Below are positions 33,327 to 41,715 of a stretch of DNA of 64,000 nt, in pieces. This DNA is from Blastopirellula retiformator (lineage in GTDB: Bacteria > Planctomycetota > Planctomycetia > Pirellulales > Pirellulaceae). The translations under genes were made by a program, and so were the position numbers. Numbering within the stretch: position 1 is the stretch's first letter; every line of letters starts with the position of its first letter. Location of the stretch: contig NZ_SJPF01000001.1 of assembly GCF_007859755.1 (NCBI RefSeq), forward strand, positions 980,082-1,044,081, in the 5' to 3' direction. The notes under the pieces were generated by a model, which was not told where the DNA came from, searched no databases, and saw only the letters and a program-made list of their open reading frames with translations.

Positions 33327-34526
33327 CTAGATCAACTGACTCGACAAGCTGCGGTCATCCCGGCTAAGGCGGGTCAAGAGGAGCGTTACGACCCCCAAAG
33401 CGTCGGCCGTCGGCAACTGGTTTCGCCACCAATAGCGACCGCTCGGCTCGACGCCAAGTTGGCAATCTTGCTCCAAAATCGTGGCGAACATGGCGCCGCG
33501 ACCCGCGGCGGAGGGAACATGAGTGACGCCAGCGGGCGGTTCCAGCGGCGAGGCGACCCGGAGCGGTCGATCTTCCCAAGCGGCCGCTTCTTCGATCAGC
33601 AGGGGTGACAGTCGCGACGGCAGCACGCGATAACCGCGCTCTTCAAACACCTCGATCGACTCGCCGCAGCCGTCGATCCAAACGCCAAAATCGGCCTGCT
33701 GCCGCTGGATCGCCGCGGCAACGCGGACGCTTCGCTCGCCGCCGCTGGGGAGGACCGCCAGTTCGCAATTCGAGCGGTCGATCAATTGCCGCAGTTGGCG
33801 AATGGCGCCAAGCGACGGCGACTGCGCCACGAGCCGCAGGGGACGCAGCGCACGATGGTACGCGGCGTACCGCTGGAGGTAGGCCGACCCCAATTCGATT
33901 TCGCGCAGCACGCCTTGCCGTCGGGCCGGAGCGAGCGGCTGATGCGGAGCAAGGTGGCGCTGCAGTCGCGCCAGTTGCTCTTCGGTAAATGGGGCGCCGC
34001 CGCCGCCAAACAACGCAACCGCGATCTGTCGCAGGTCGCCGCTGGGCGTGCTTAGCAATAGGCCGCCGGCCAGGTTGCGTTGATCGATCGTCCAGGCAAC
34101 TTCGGCGCAGGTCGGATCGGTCGCCAATTGAACGTCCAGGCCTGCTCTGCGCCAGATCGCGACGATCGCTTCGGCCTGATCGACGGCGGCCGAGTGGGCG
34201 GTCGCCAACAGCAAAGGGGCGCTGAGCGGCTGCGTTAAACAGCGACAGAAGGCGGCGGCGATCTGGGCGGCCACCGTCGGCGAGAACTCGTGGAAGAGGT
34301 CGGCGACGAGGCCTTCGTGCTGAAACAGCTGGGTGATGGGCGCCTGGGGAGGGACTTGTCGCCAAGCGTCGGCGATCTGGGCGGGGACGCCTGACTGGTC
34401 CTCACGCTGGGGACAATTGCGACACGCCGGATAGAACTGGGCTAACCGCGCTAAATGGGCGCCCCGGCTGATCGAGACAGTCTCGCCAGGGCAGCAAAAG
34501 GTCGCGTTTTCCCGCTGTTCGTTCAT
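33327..34526 (-). CDS. Degenerate phosphohexomutase-like protein (probable pseudoenzyme)
   Basis: A 399-residue protein whose plan follows the four-domain alpha-D-phosphohexomutase fold (phosphomannomutase/phosphoglucomutase), but with each active-site loop altered. The phosphoserine loop, normally ITASHNP, reads LLSTPSGD (157-164). The metal loop, normally DGDGDR, reads DGCGES (285-290) inside ADFGVWIDGCGESIEVFEERG-like context. The C-terminal sugar/phosphate loop, normally GGEQSGH, reads GVEPSGR (358-364), followed by TADALGVVTLLL as in active enzymes. The N-terminus adds a cysteine cluster (Cys11, Cys12, Cys35, Cys38; CRNCP) that could bind zinc. Mutase activity is unlikely; a binding or regulatory role is inferred. 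The frame is intact, so it is not a decayed pseudogene. Confidence 0.65.
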   Translation of the reverse strand: MNEQRENATFCCPGETVSISRGAHLARLAQFYPACRNCPQREDQSGVPAQIADAWRQVPPQAPITQLFQHEGLVADLFHEFSPTVAAQIAAAFCRCLTQPLSAPLLLATAHSAAVDQAEAIVAIWRRAGLDVQLATDPTCAEVAWTIDQRNLAGGLLLSTPSGDLRQIAVALFGGGGAPFTEEQLARLQRHLAPHQPLAPARRQGVLREIELGSAYLQRYAAYHRALRPLRLVAQSPSLGAIRQLRQLIDRSNCELAVLPSGGERSVRVAAAIQRQQADFGVWIDGCGESIEVFEERGYRVLPSRLSPLLIEEAAAWEDRPLRVASPLEPPAGVTHVPSAAGRGAMFATILEQDCQLGVEPSGRYWWRNQLPTADALGVVTLLLTRLSRDDRSLSSQLI

Positions 34527-34739
34527 TGTGCGGGCACTCTACTCTGGCGGCGGCCTTGAGGTCAATCGAAACGTCTCCGGAAATGCCGATTCTGCGGCCG
34601 ATGGCGACGGTAGCGCCTAGATTTTTGCACGATTTCGTGCGTGAAAGATGGCATCCGAACGATTTGTCATTAGCTGCGACCTACCTTTTGGGGTCAGACG
34701 CATTACTTGCGCGCTCGATAACAGTTAGTGAGAAATTCG

Positions 34740-35162
34740 ATGAACCAACGTCGCGGAGCTCGATATGTCGATCCTTCGGTGCAAGGAGGGATCGTGCTGC
34801 GGATGCTGTTTTACTGGACCACGTTCTTCCTCGTCGGTCTGGCGATCGCATTCGCCGTGCAGGTTCTCTGCAATCCGTTGGAGCCGATGAGCGCCCACCT
34901 GGCGTCGGTTTGGCAAAACCAGGGGCCGTTTATCCTGGCGGCGTTCTGTCTGCTGCCGATTTACACGTTCGACCTGATTCGCTTCAGTCATCGCTTTGTC
35001 GGTCCGATTATCCGTTTTCGCCGCGTCGTCAATGAAGCGGTCGAAGGGGACGTTCCCCCGCCATTTAATCTGCGGGACAAGGACTACTGGAAGGAATTCG
35101 CTGTGGACCTAAACCGGCTGTTCGATCGTCTGCGTAGCGGACGAGCGCCGCAGGAGAGCTAG
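34740..35162 (+). CDS. Small membrane protein (HAMP-like) at head of Tad-like cluster
   Basis: A 140-residue protein with two membrane segments (about residues 21-42 and 64-82). A cytoplasmic helical tail follows (GPIIRFRRVVNEAVEGDVPP, then DYWKEFAVDLNRLFDRL). The tail resembles a HAMP signalling linker without any output domain. The ATG at 34740 or a GTG four codons upstream may start it. It is followed three bases later by the TadE-like gene, so it belongs to this pilus-like cluster, perhaps as a membrane scaffold. The family assignment is tentative. Confidence 0.6.
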   Translation: MNQRRGARYVDPSVQGGIVLRMLFYWTTFFLVGLAIAFAVQVLCNPLEPMSAHLASVWQNQGPFILAAFCLLPIYTFDLIRFSHRFVGPIIRFRRVVNEAVEGDVPPPFNLRDKDYWKEFAVDLNRLFDRLRSGRAPQES

Positions 35163-35165
35163 ACG

Positions 35166-35564
35166 ATGCGACGCCCCAAGACAAATCGATCGCGACGCGG
35201 TATGGCGGTGGCCGAATTGGCCATTTGTTTGCCGGTCGTCGTGCTGATCCTGATGGCGGCGATTCAGGGCGCCGAGATGATGTTCCTGAAACAATCGGTT
35301 GCGATCGCCGCGTACGAAGGTTGTCGCGCCGCACTACAGCCCAACGCCACCAATCAACATGCGCTGAGCGCCACTTCGTCGGTCCTGGCCGATCGCAATA
35401 TTCAAGGGGCGAATATCGACCACTCCAATTTTGAAAACGCGAAAACCGGCAAAGACGTGACGATTTCGATCACGATTCCGGTCGCCGCGAATTCGACCCT
35501 GCAAGGTTGGATGTTTTCGCCACCGACGATTACGTCATCGGTCACGATGATGAAAGAGTACTAA
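35166..35564 (+). CDS. TadE-like pilus assembly protein
   Basis: A 132-residue pseudopilin-like protein. It starts with a basic leader (MRRPKTNRSRRGMAVAELAI), followed by one hydrophobic helix (ICLPVVVLILMAAIQGAEMMF). The pattern SRRG-x3-AELA is the TadE signature. The remaining ~80 residues form a short extracytoplasmic domain with Ala- and Ser-rich strands. TadE proteins are minor components of Flp/Tad pili, processed by TadV-type prepilin peptidase. It lies in an operon-like run with a second TadE and a TadG; no ATPase or secretin gene is in the window. Confidence 0.8.
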   Translation: MRRPKTNRSRRGMAVAELAICLPVVVLILMAAIQGAEMMFLKQSVAIAAYEGCRAALQPNATNQHALSATSSVLADRNIQGANIDHSNFENAKTGKDVTISITIPVAANSTLQGWMFSPPTITSSVTMMKEY

Positions 35565-35574
35565 GAGGCGTCCT

Positions 35575-36111
35575 ATGTCGCATTACAAACCACAATTCGC
35601 CATTTGCCGCCTGGCCGAGCGTTGTCGAGCAGGCGTGCGTCGTTGCCTGGGAGCTGAGGCGAACTGTCGCAAGACGACGCTGGCGCCGAAACGCATTCGA
35701 ACGCAGCGGCGTAGCGGTCTTCCGCATCGAACCGGCGCGGCGTTAGTTGAGTTGGCGTTCGCCGGCCCTATCCTGTTTATGTTCATCCTGGCCTGCTTTG
35801 AGTTTGGTCGTTTGACGATGATTCGCCACACCGCGGACAACGCAGCGTACGAAGCGGCCCGCTATGCAATGGTGCCGGGAGCGACTTCGGCCGAAGCGGT
35901 TGACAAGGCGACGCAATTGCTGGCGACGGTCGGCGCGCGGAAAGTCGAAGTCGACGTCAATCCGAAAGTGCTGGCCCCAGAGACGAAGACAATCACCGTG
36001 ACGGTTCGCGTTCCGATTGCCGGCAACAGTTGGGTGGCGCCCAAGTATTTCAGCAGCTACGCGATCGAAGCGACCTCGCACCTGGCGACAGAACGCTACA
36101 ACCCCGATTAG
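35575..36111 (+). CDS. Second TadE-like protein with long basic N-terminus
   Basis: A 178-residue relative of the previous gene. The TadE helix GAALVELAFAGPILFMFILA begins only at about residue 54. It is preceded by an unusual Cys/Arg-rich stretch (CRLAERCRAGVRRCLGAEAN). That leader may be partly non-coding if translation starts at a later non-ATG codon, but no in-frame ATG exists between. The mature domain contains the typical EFGRLTMIRHTADNAAYEA block. Ten bases separate it from the first TadE and three from the TadG-like gene, so all are co-transcribed. Confidence 0.75.
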   Translation: MSHYKPQFAICRLAERCRAGVRRCLGAEANCRKTTLAPKRIRTQRRSGLPHRTGAALVELAFAGPILFMFILACFEFGRLTMIRHTADNAAYEAARYAMVPGATSAEAVDKATQLLATVGARKVEVDVNPKVLAPETKTITVTVRVPIAGNSWVAPKYFSSYAIEATSHLATERYNPD

Positions 36112-36114
36112 TAA

Positions 36115-37230
36115 ATGACGTTCAAGATGAAATCTCGAAACAAACGCCCGGCAAATCGTCGCCGCGGCGCCATCCTTATCCTGGTCGCATGTCTGCTGCC
36201 GGTCATTTTGTGGATGGCGGCGTTCTGCGTCGATGTGGCGTACATGCAGCTGACCCGCACCGAACTGCGGATCGCAACCGACGCCGCCGCACGCGCTGGC
36301 GCACGAACCTTGAGTTTGGAGCAAGACGCAAGTCTGGCTCACGCCGCCGCGATTGAATACGCCGCCAAGAACAACGTCGCCGGCAATACGCTGACGCTCG
36401 CCGATAGCGACGTGCAGATCGGCTTGTCGGTCCGAAAGGACGACGAGGGCCGTTTCGAGTTCTCGCCCGGCGGTACGCTGCTCAACTCCATTAACGTGAC
36501 GGGATGTCGAACGCAGCAAGCGCCCGATGGCGCCGTTCGGCTCTATTTGACTCCAATTTTTGGGCATGAGTTTTTTCAACCGGTCGCCGACGCGACCGCC
36601 TCGCAGATCGACCGCGACATTGCGTTGGTGGTCGATCGGAGCGGTTCGATGACGTGGCGTATCGATCGTAGGACCTACGAGTACGGCTGGCGAAGTAACG
36701 ACCCTGTTCCAGCCCGAGCCCGCTGGTGGGCGCTGGTCGATTCGGTCGACGGCTTTCTGTCGGAATTGGAATCGACGCCCCAACTTGAGCTGGTTTCGTT
36801 ATCGACCTACAACAGCGGCGCATCGATTAACAAAAACCTGACCGACAAGTACTCGAAGATCTCGAAAGCCCTCGACAAATATTCGAAACACTATCCCGAC
36901 GGTTCGACCAATATCACCGCCGGAATGGATCGCGGGATCCAAACGCTGCAGAACAAGAAATACGCGCGTCCCTACGCGTCGAAAACGATGGTGGTGATGA
37001 CGGATGGTAACCACAACTACGGCAGCAGCCCAACCAACGCCGCCTATGATGCGGCCGAGAACGACATCGTGGTCCATACGATCACCTATAGCAACAGCGC
37101 CAATCAATACTTGATGCGAGAAGTCGCCCGGATCGGCGGAGGCCAGCATTGGCACGCTCCCGGAGAAGAAGACTTGGAAGAAATCTTTCGTGAGATCGCC
37201 CGCAACGCACCGACGTTGTTGACGTATTAA
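36115..37230 (+). CDS. TadG-like protein with von Willebrand factor A domain
   Basis: A 371-residue protein. The N-terminal TadG/Flp-type helix is [20 protein letters not shown] (about 17-36), followed by the [19 protein letters not shown] segment. At about 166 the VWA domain starts with the metal-ion-dependent adhesion site DRSGSM, and continues through the Thr/Asp positions ([25 protein letters not shown]). TadG proteins with VWA domains are surface-exposed and mediate adhesion or pilus anchoring. It is the last gene of the cluster. The MCP gene starts 75 bases later after its own RBS. Confidence 0.82.
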   Translation: MTFKMKSRNKRPANRRRGAILILVACLLPVILWMAAFCVDVAYMQLTRTELRIATDAAARAGARTLSLEQDASLAHAAAIEYAAKNNVAGNTLTLADSDVQIGLSVRKDDEGRFEFSPGGTLLNSINVTGCRTQQAPDGAVRLYLTPIFGHEFFQPVADATASQIDRDIALVVDRSGSMTWRIDRRTYEYGWRSNDPVPARARWWALVDSVDGFLSELESTPQLELVSLSTYNSGASINKNLTDKYSKISKALDKYSKHYPDGSTNITAGMDRGIQTLQNKKYARPYASKTMVVMTDGNHNYGSSPTNAAYDAAENDIVVHTITYSNSANQYLMREVARIGGGQHWHAPGEEDLEEIFREIARNAPTLLTY

Positions 37231-37304
37231 CCTTGTTCGCCCTCAGGCGACGACCCCTTAGAGTCCCAGACCAAACTTTTACTTTTGCGGCAGGAGCGAA
37301 TAAA

Positions 37305-39260
37305 ATGGCTAGTGCAGTAGTTCTTGAGAACCCGAAGACCGAGAAGAAGTCGAACAGCGCCACAGCGCTGCGCCAGGAGCTGGAATCGCTCAAGGCCGAA
37401 GTCGCGGCGATCAACAAATCGCAAGCGGTGATCGAATTCGAGTTGGACGGTACGATCATCACGGCCAACGACAACTTCCTGGACGCCGTCGGCTACTCGC
37501 TGGGCGAGATCCAAGGGAAGCATCATCAGATGTTCGTCTCGGCCGAAGTCGCTCGCAGCGGCGAATACCGCCAGTTCTGGGATCGTCTGAAAAATGGCCA
37601 ATATGACGCCGGCGAATACCAGCGGTTCGGCAAGGGAGGAAAGGAAATCTGGATCCAGGCCTCTTACAATCCGATTCTGGATGAAAATGGTCGCCCGGTG
37701 AAGGTGATCAAGTTCGCCTCGGACATCACGGCCGAGAAAAACCGCGCCGCCGATTGCGAAGGCCAGATCGCCGCGATCAGCAAATCGCAAGCGGTGATCG
37801 AGTTCAACACGGATGGGACGATCATTCGCGCCAATGACAACTTCCTGCAGACGGTTGGCTATACCCTGCCAGAAATCGTTGGTCAACATCACCGCATGTT
37901 CGTCGAAGACGAGTATGCCCGCAGTCGCGACTACCAGGAATTCTGGAACCGTCTGGGCCGTGGTGAGTACGGTTCCGGCGAATACAAACGGGTCGGCAAC
38001 GGCGGCAAAGAGATCTGGATTCAAGCCTCCTACAACCCGATTTTCGATCTAAATGGCAAGCCGTGTAAGGTGGTCAAATATGCCACCGACATCACCGCTC
38101 AGAAACTGGAAAGCGCCAACTTCTCTGGCCAGATCGCAGCGATCAGCAAGTCGCAGGCGGTGATCGAATTCAACATGGACGGGACGGTTATTGACGCCAA
38201 CGACAATTTCCTGGGCGCCGTCGACTATTCGCGTTCGGAAATCGTCGGTCAGCATCACCGGATGTTCGTTGAAGACGATTACGCCAGAAGCCGCGACTAC
38301 CAGGATTTCTGGGCTCGGCTGAACCGCGGCGAGTTTGACTCGGGCGAATACAAGCGAATTGGCAAAGGCGGGAAAGAAATCTGGATCCAGGCTTCCTACA
38401 ATCCGATCTTCGACCTCAACGGCAAGCCGTTCAAAGTGGTCAAATACGCCTCGGACATCACCGCCCAGGTTAACCTGCGTCACGACATGGCGACGTTGAT
38501 TGAAGACGTGAACGAGAACGCGAACCAGTTCAGCGCTACTTCCGGCACGGTCAGCGAAACCTCGCAGATGCTTGCTCAAGGCGCCCAGACGCAAAGCGCC
38601 GCCGTGGAAGAGATCAGCGCTTCGACGCAAGAGTTGATCTCGTCGATTAGCGGCATTCGCGATCGTTCGTCGGAAACCAATCGTCTGTCGGCCGACACCA
38701 ATCAGATCGCCGTCGAAGGTGGTCAGGCGGTCACCAAGTCGGGCGAAGCGATGGACCTGATCAAGGCCTCATCGGAACAGATCAGCGAGATTATTCAGGT
38801 CATCTCGGAAATCGCCAGCCAGACCAACCTGTTGGCCTTGAACGCGGCGATCGAAGCGGCTCGCGCTGGCGAACATGGTCTCGGCTTTGCGGTCGTCGCC
38901 GACGAAGTTCGCAAATTGGCGGAACGATCGAGCGATGCGGCGAAGGAGATTTCGTCGTTGATCAAAGAGTCGACCTCACGCGTCAACAACGGCGTCGAGC
39001 TGAGCGCGCAGGCCGGAAACGCCCTGCAGCGGATTGTCGCTGCGGTCGAATCGACCTCGGGTAAGATCACCGAGATCGCCATCGCCGCCGACGAGCAGAT
39101 GAATATGGCGAACGAAGTTTACGGCGCCATCCAGCAAGTTGCCGATGTGACCGAGCAGGCCACCGCCGCCAGCGAAGAACTGGCCGCCAGCAGCGAAGAA
39201 TTGGGCGCGCAAGCGGTCGTCCTCCGCGACCTGGTCGACAACTTCGGCAAAAAGAATTAG
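37305..39260 (+). CDS. Soluble methyl-accepting chemotaxis protein with three tandem PAS domains
   Basis: A 651-residue cytoplasmic chemoreceptor without membrane segments. Three near-identical PAS/PAC modules (about residues 39-143, 161-265, 283-387) share SQAVIEF, DGT(I/V)[21 protein letters not shown] and a final DIT. They repeat every 122 residues, i.e. exactly 366 bp. The C-terminal MCP signalling domain has the hairpin tip [20 protein letters not shown] followed by [20 protein letters not shown]. The start at 37305 has AGGAG nine bases upstream. The PAS domains probably bind haem, flavin or another cofactor; the ligand is unknown. It presumably signals to CheA for the flagella encoded in this window. 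A strong terminator follows. Confidence 0.92.
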   Translation: MASAVVLENPKTEKKSNSATALRQELESLKAEVAAINKSQAVIEFELDGTIITANDNFLDAVGYSLGEIQGKHHQMFVSAEVARSGEYRQFWDRLKNGQYDAGEYQRFGKGGKEIWIQASYNPILDENGRPVKVIKFASDITAEKNRAADCEGQIAAISKSQAVIEFNTDGTIIRANDNFLQTVGYTLPEIVGQHHRMFVEDEYARSRDYQEFWNRLGRGEYGSGEYKRVGNGGKEIWIQASYNPIFDLNGKPCKVVKYATDITAQKLESANFSGQIAAISKSQAVIEFNMDGTVIDANDNFLGAVDYSRSEIVGQHHRMFVEDDYARSRDYQDFWARLNRGEFDSGEYKRIGKGGKEIWIQASYNPIFDLNGKPFKVVKYASDITAQVNLRHDMATLIEDVNENANQFSATSGTVSETSQMLAQGAQTQSAAVEEISASTQELISSISGIRDRSSETNRLSADTNQIAVEGGQAVTKSGEAMDLIKASSEQISEIIQVISEIASQTNLLALNAAIEAARAGEHGLGFAVVADEVRKLAERSSDAAKEISSLIKESTSRVNNGVELSAQAGNALQRIVAAVESTSGKITEIAIAADEQMNMANEVYGAIQQVADVTEQATAASEELAASSEELGAQAVVLRDLVDNFGKKN

Positions 39261-39296
39261 TAACGTCTCGTTAATAGTTCATCAGAATGTCCATAA

Positions 39297-39336
39297 ACGG
39301 CGCCCGTAATCCTACGGGCGCCGTTTTTTTTTTTTT
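39297..39336 (+). terminator. Very strong intrinsic terminator after the MCP gene
   Basis: Perfect 12-bp stem ACGGCGCCCGTA / TACGGGCGCCGT with a 4-nt loop ATCC, directly followed by 13 T residues (39324-39336). Confidence 0.97.
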
Positions 39337-39451
39337 CTTGGCGGCCGCACGTCCGGAAAACCACTGGACAATGGCGCCGATTTCGTCGAAACTGAAGGGA
39401 AACTCTGCACGATCCCGCCTAACGCGATTCCCTCCTGTCGCCGGAATTCTT

Positions 39452-41704
39452 ATGCACCCGCCCGCTTTTGTTATCCGCAGCTCGCTCTGGCTATCGATCT
39501 TAGCGTTGGGCCTGTTTAGCAGTCAGGCGACGATCGCAGCAGACGGGGAGCCAACCAGTGCGGTTTCGCCCGACCATGCCGCCGAGATGAAGGCTGGACT
39601 CGCTCTCTTCAAAGCGAACGTAGGAAAGACGCTAACGGCCAGTTGTCTCCAGTGCCACGGCGGCGAAAGCGTCAAGGCCGACTTCGATCTATCAACCCGC
39701 GACAAGTTGCTAGAATCCGGCTATGTTGAGCCAGGCGACGCCGCCGGCAGTTACTTGCTGCCGCTGCTGCGTCATGAAGAAGAGCCGCACATGCCGCTGC
39801 GTGCCGAAAAACTCTCCGACGAATCGATCGCAGCCATCGCCAAATGGATTGACCTCGGGGCGCCGTACGATACGCCGCTAGTCGGCGAAGACTCCGCCGC
39901 GAAAGGGGCAGGGGATCAGGCGAGCGATTTCTGGTCGCTACAGCCGCTGGACACGATCGCTCCGCCGGCGACCTCATCCGACTGGACGAAGTCGCCGATC
40001 GATCGATTTGTGCTGGAGAGGTTAAACGAGCAAGGGATCGTCCCCAATCCAACGGCTGATCGCCGCACGCTGATTCGCCGCGTCTATTTTGACTTGATCG
40101 GGCTGCCGCCAACGCTGGAAGAGGTCGCTGAGTTCGCTGCCGACAAGGATCCGCAAGCTTACGAAAAACTGATCGATCGCTTGCTCGCTTCGCCCCAGTA
40201 TGGCGAACGGTGGGCGCGGCACTGGATGGACGTCGCCCGTTTCGCCGAGTCGTTTGGTTACGAGCAAGACACCGACCGCAAGCACGCCTATCACTATCGC
40301 GACTTCTTGATTCAGTCGCTGAACGAGGATCTTCCTTACGATCAGTTTGTGGCGTGGCAATTGGCGGGGGACGAGATCGCTCCTGAAAACCCGCTGGCGC
40401 AGATGGCGACGGGGTTCTTGGGCGCCGGGGCGTTTCCGACGCAGTTGACCGAAGCGGAATTCGAACAGGCCCGCTATGACGAACTGGACGACGTCGTCGC
40501 CACGACCGGCACGGCGTTCCTTGGTTTGACGATCGGTTGCGCTCGCTGCCATGACCATAAATTTGATCCGATCTCATCGCACGACTATTACCGCATGGCC
40601 TCCACCTTCACGACGACCATTCGTAGTTTGGCGGAGATTGACGTGCCGACCGATGGAGAAGCGAAGCCGGTCACCGTACAGGTGAATACCGAAGGGGGAA
40701 AGAAGATTCCGCACCTGGCCGACAGTCGCGGCTTCCCTCATTTCTACACATCGACACACTTTCTGACTCGCGGCGACGTCACTCAGAAGGGTGAAGTCGC
40801 CGAGTTCGGTTTTCCGGCGGTGCTCACCTACGGGAATTCGCGCGAGCATTGGCAGGCGGAGGTAACGCCAGGCGAATCGGCTCTCAGCTATCGTCGCACG
40901 GCGCTGGCCAACTGGATTACGGACACCGAGACGGGCGCCGGCGGATTGTTGGCCCGCGTGATCGTCAATCGTTTGTGGCATCATCACTTCGGCCGCGGTA
41001 TCGTCTCGACGCCGAGCGACTTTGGCGTCCAGGGAGACGCTCCCAGTCATCCCAAACTGCTCGAGTGGTTGGCGGTCGACCTGGTTCATAACGGCTGGCG
41101 ACTGAAGCGGATGCACAAACAGATCATGACCAGCCAGACCTACATGCAAGCGAGCGCCGCATCGCCCGAGCAATTGGCGGCCGATCCGCAGAATGGGCTG
41201 CTGTGGCGGCATACGCCGAGAAGACTGGAAGCGGAGGCGATTCGCGACGCGATGCTGTCGGTCTCGGGAGAGTTGGATGCAACGATGTTCGGACCGGGGA
41301 CGCTTGACGAAGGGATGAAGCGCCGCAGCATCTACTTCTTCATCAAACGGAGCAAGTTGATCCCGACCATGATGCTGTTCGACTGGCCGGAACACCTGGT
41401 CAGCATCGGCAGTCGCAGCGAAACGACGACGGCGCCGCAAGCGCTGTCGATCATGAATAGTCCGCAGACGCGGAGCTATGCCGAGAGCTTCGCGAAATCG
41501 CTGCCGACAGGCTCGCTGGAAGAGCGAATTGTCGCAGCCTACCAGAAGGCGGTTCAGCGCGATCCGACCGAACTAGAGCTGAAAACTGCCATTGCGTTCG
41601 TCGTCGCTCAGTCGAAGCGAGACGGAAAGGGTGGCGCAGACGGAGCTTTGGTTGACCTGTGCCAGGCGCTGTTTGGATTGAACGAATTCATCTACATCGA
41701 CTAA
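39452..41704 (+). CDS. Planctomycete PSCyt1/DUF1549/DUF1553 protein
   Basis: A 750-residue exported protein. Signal peptide: MHPPAFVIRSSLWLSILALG to IAA. It then has a PSCyt1 cytochrome-like domain with haem motif SCLQCH and a distal Met candidate (HMPLR). DUF1549 follows (SPIDRFVLERLNEQG, RRVYFDLIGLPPT, YGERWARHWMDVARF), with a second CxxCH (GCARCHDHKFDPIS). The C-terminal DUF1553 has YRRTALANWITD and VIVNRLWHHHFGRG. Such genes are hugely expanded in Planctomycetes and are usually paired with DUF1501, as here (12 bases downstream). The role is not firmly known; periplasmic electron transfer or polymer handling is proposed. Upstream ATG codons fall in the terminator and were rejected. Confidence 0.93.
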   Translation: MHPPAFVIRSSLWLSILALGLFSSQATIAADGEPTSAVSPDHAAEMKAGLALFKANVGKTLTASCLQCHGGESVKADFDLSTRDKLLESGYVEPGDAAGSYLLPLLRHEEEPHMPLRAEKLSDESIAAIAKWIDLGAPYDTPLVGEDSAAKGAGDQASDFWSLQPLDTIAPPATSSDWTKSPIDRFVLERLNEQGIVPNPTADRRTLIRRVYFDLIGLPPTLEEVAEFAADKDPQAYEKLIDRLLASPQYGERWARHWMDVARFAESFGYEQDTDRKHAYHYRDFLIQSLNEDLPYDQFVAWQLAGDEIAPENPLAQMATGFLGAGAFPTQLTEAEFEQARYDELDDVVATTGTAFLGLTIGCARCHDHKFDPISSHDYYRMASTFTTTIRSLAEIDVPTDGEAKPVTVQVNTEGGKKIPHLADSRGFPHFYTSTHFLTRGDVTQKGEVAEFGFPAVLTYGNSREHWQAEVTPGESALSYRRTALANWITDTETGAGGLLARVIVNRLWHHHFGRGIVSTPSDFGVQGDAPSHPKLLEWLAVDLVHNGWRLKRMHKQIMTSQTYMQASAASPEQLAADPQNGLLWRHTPRRLEAEAIRDAMLSVSGELDATMFGPGTLDEGMKRRSIYFFIKRSKLIPTMMLFDWPEHLVSIGSRSETTTAPQALSIMNSPQTRSYAESFAKSLPTGSLEERIVAAYQKAVQRDPTELELKTAIAFVVAQSKRDGKGGADGALVDLCQALFGLNEFIYID

Positions 41705-41715
41705 AGGCGAAACTG

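Noticed and set aside
37305-38490. Three-fold direct repeat considered as a CRISPR-like array or satellite
   Set aside because: The 366-bp period encodes in-frame PAS domains, so it is a protein repeat rather than a DNA array.
39287-39451. Upstream ATG start for the PSCyt/DUF1549 gene
   Set aside because: That start lies inside the MCP terminator and would place a poly-Phe run ahead of the signal peptide; the ATG at 39452 gives a proper signal sequence.
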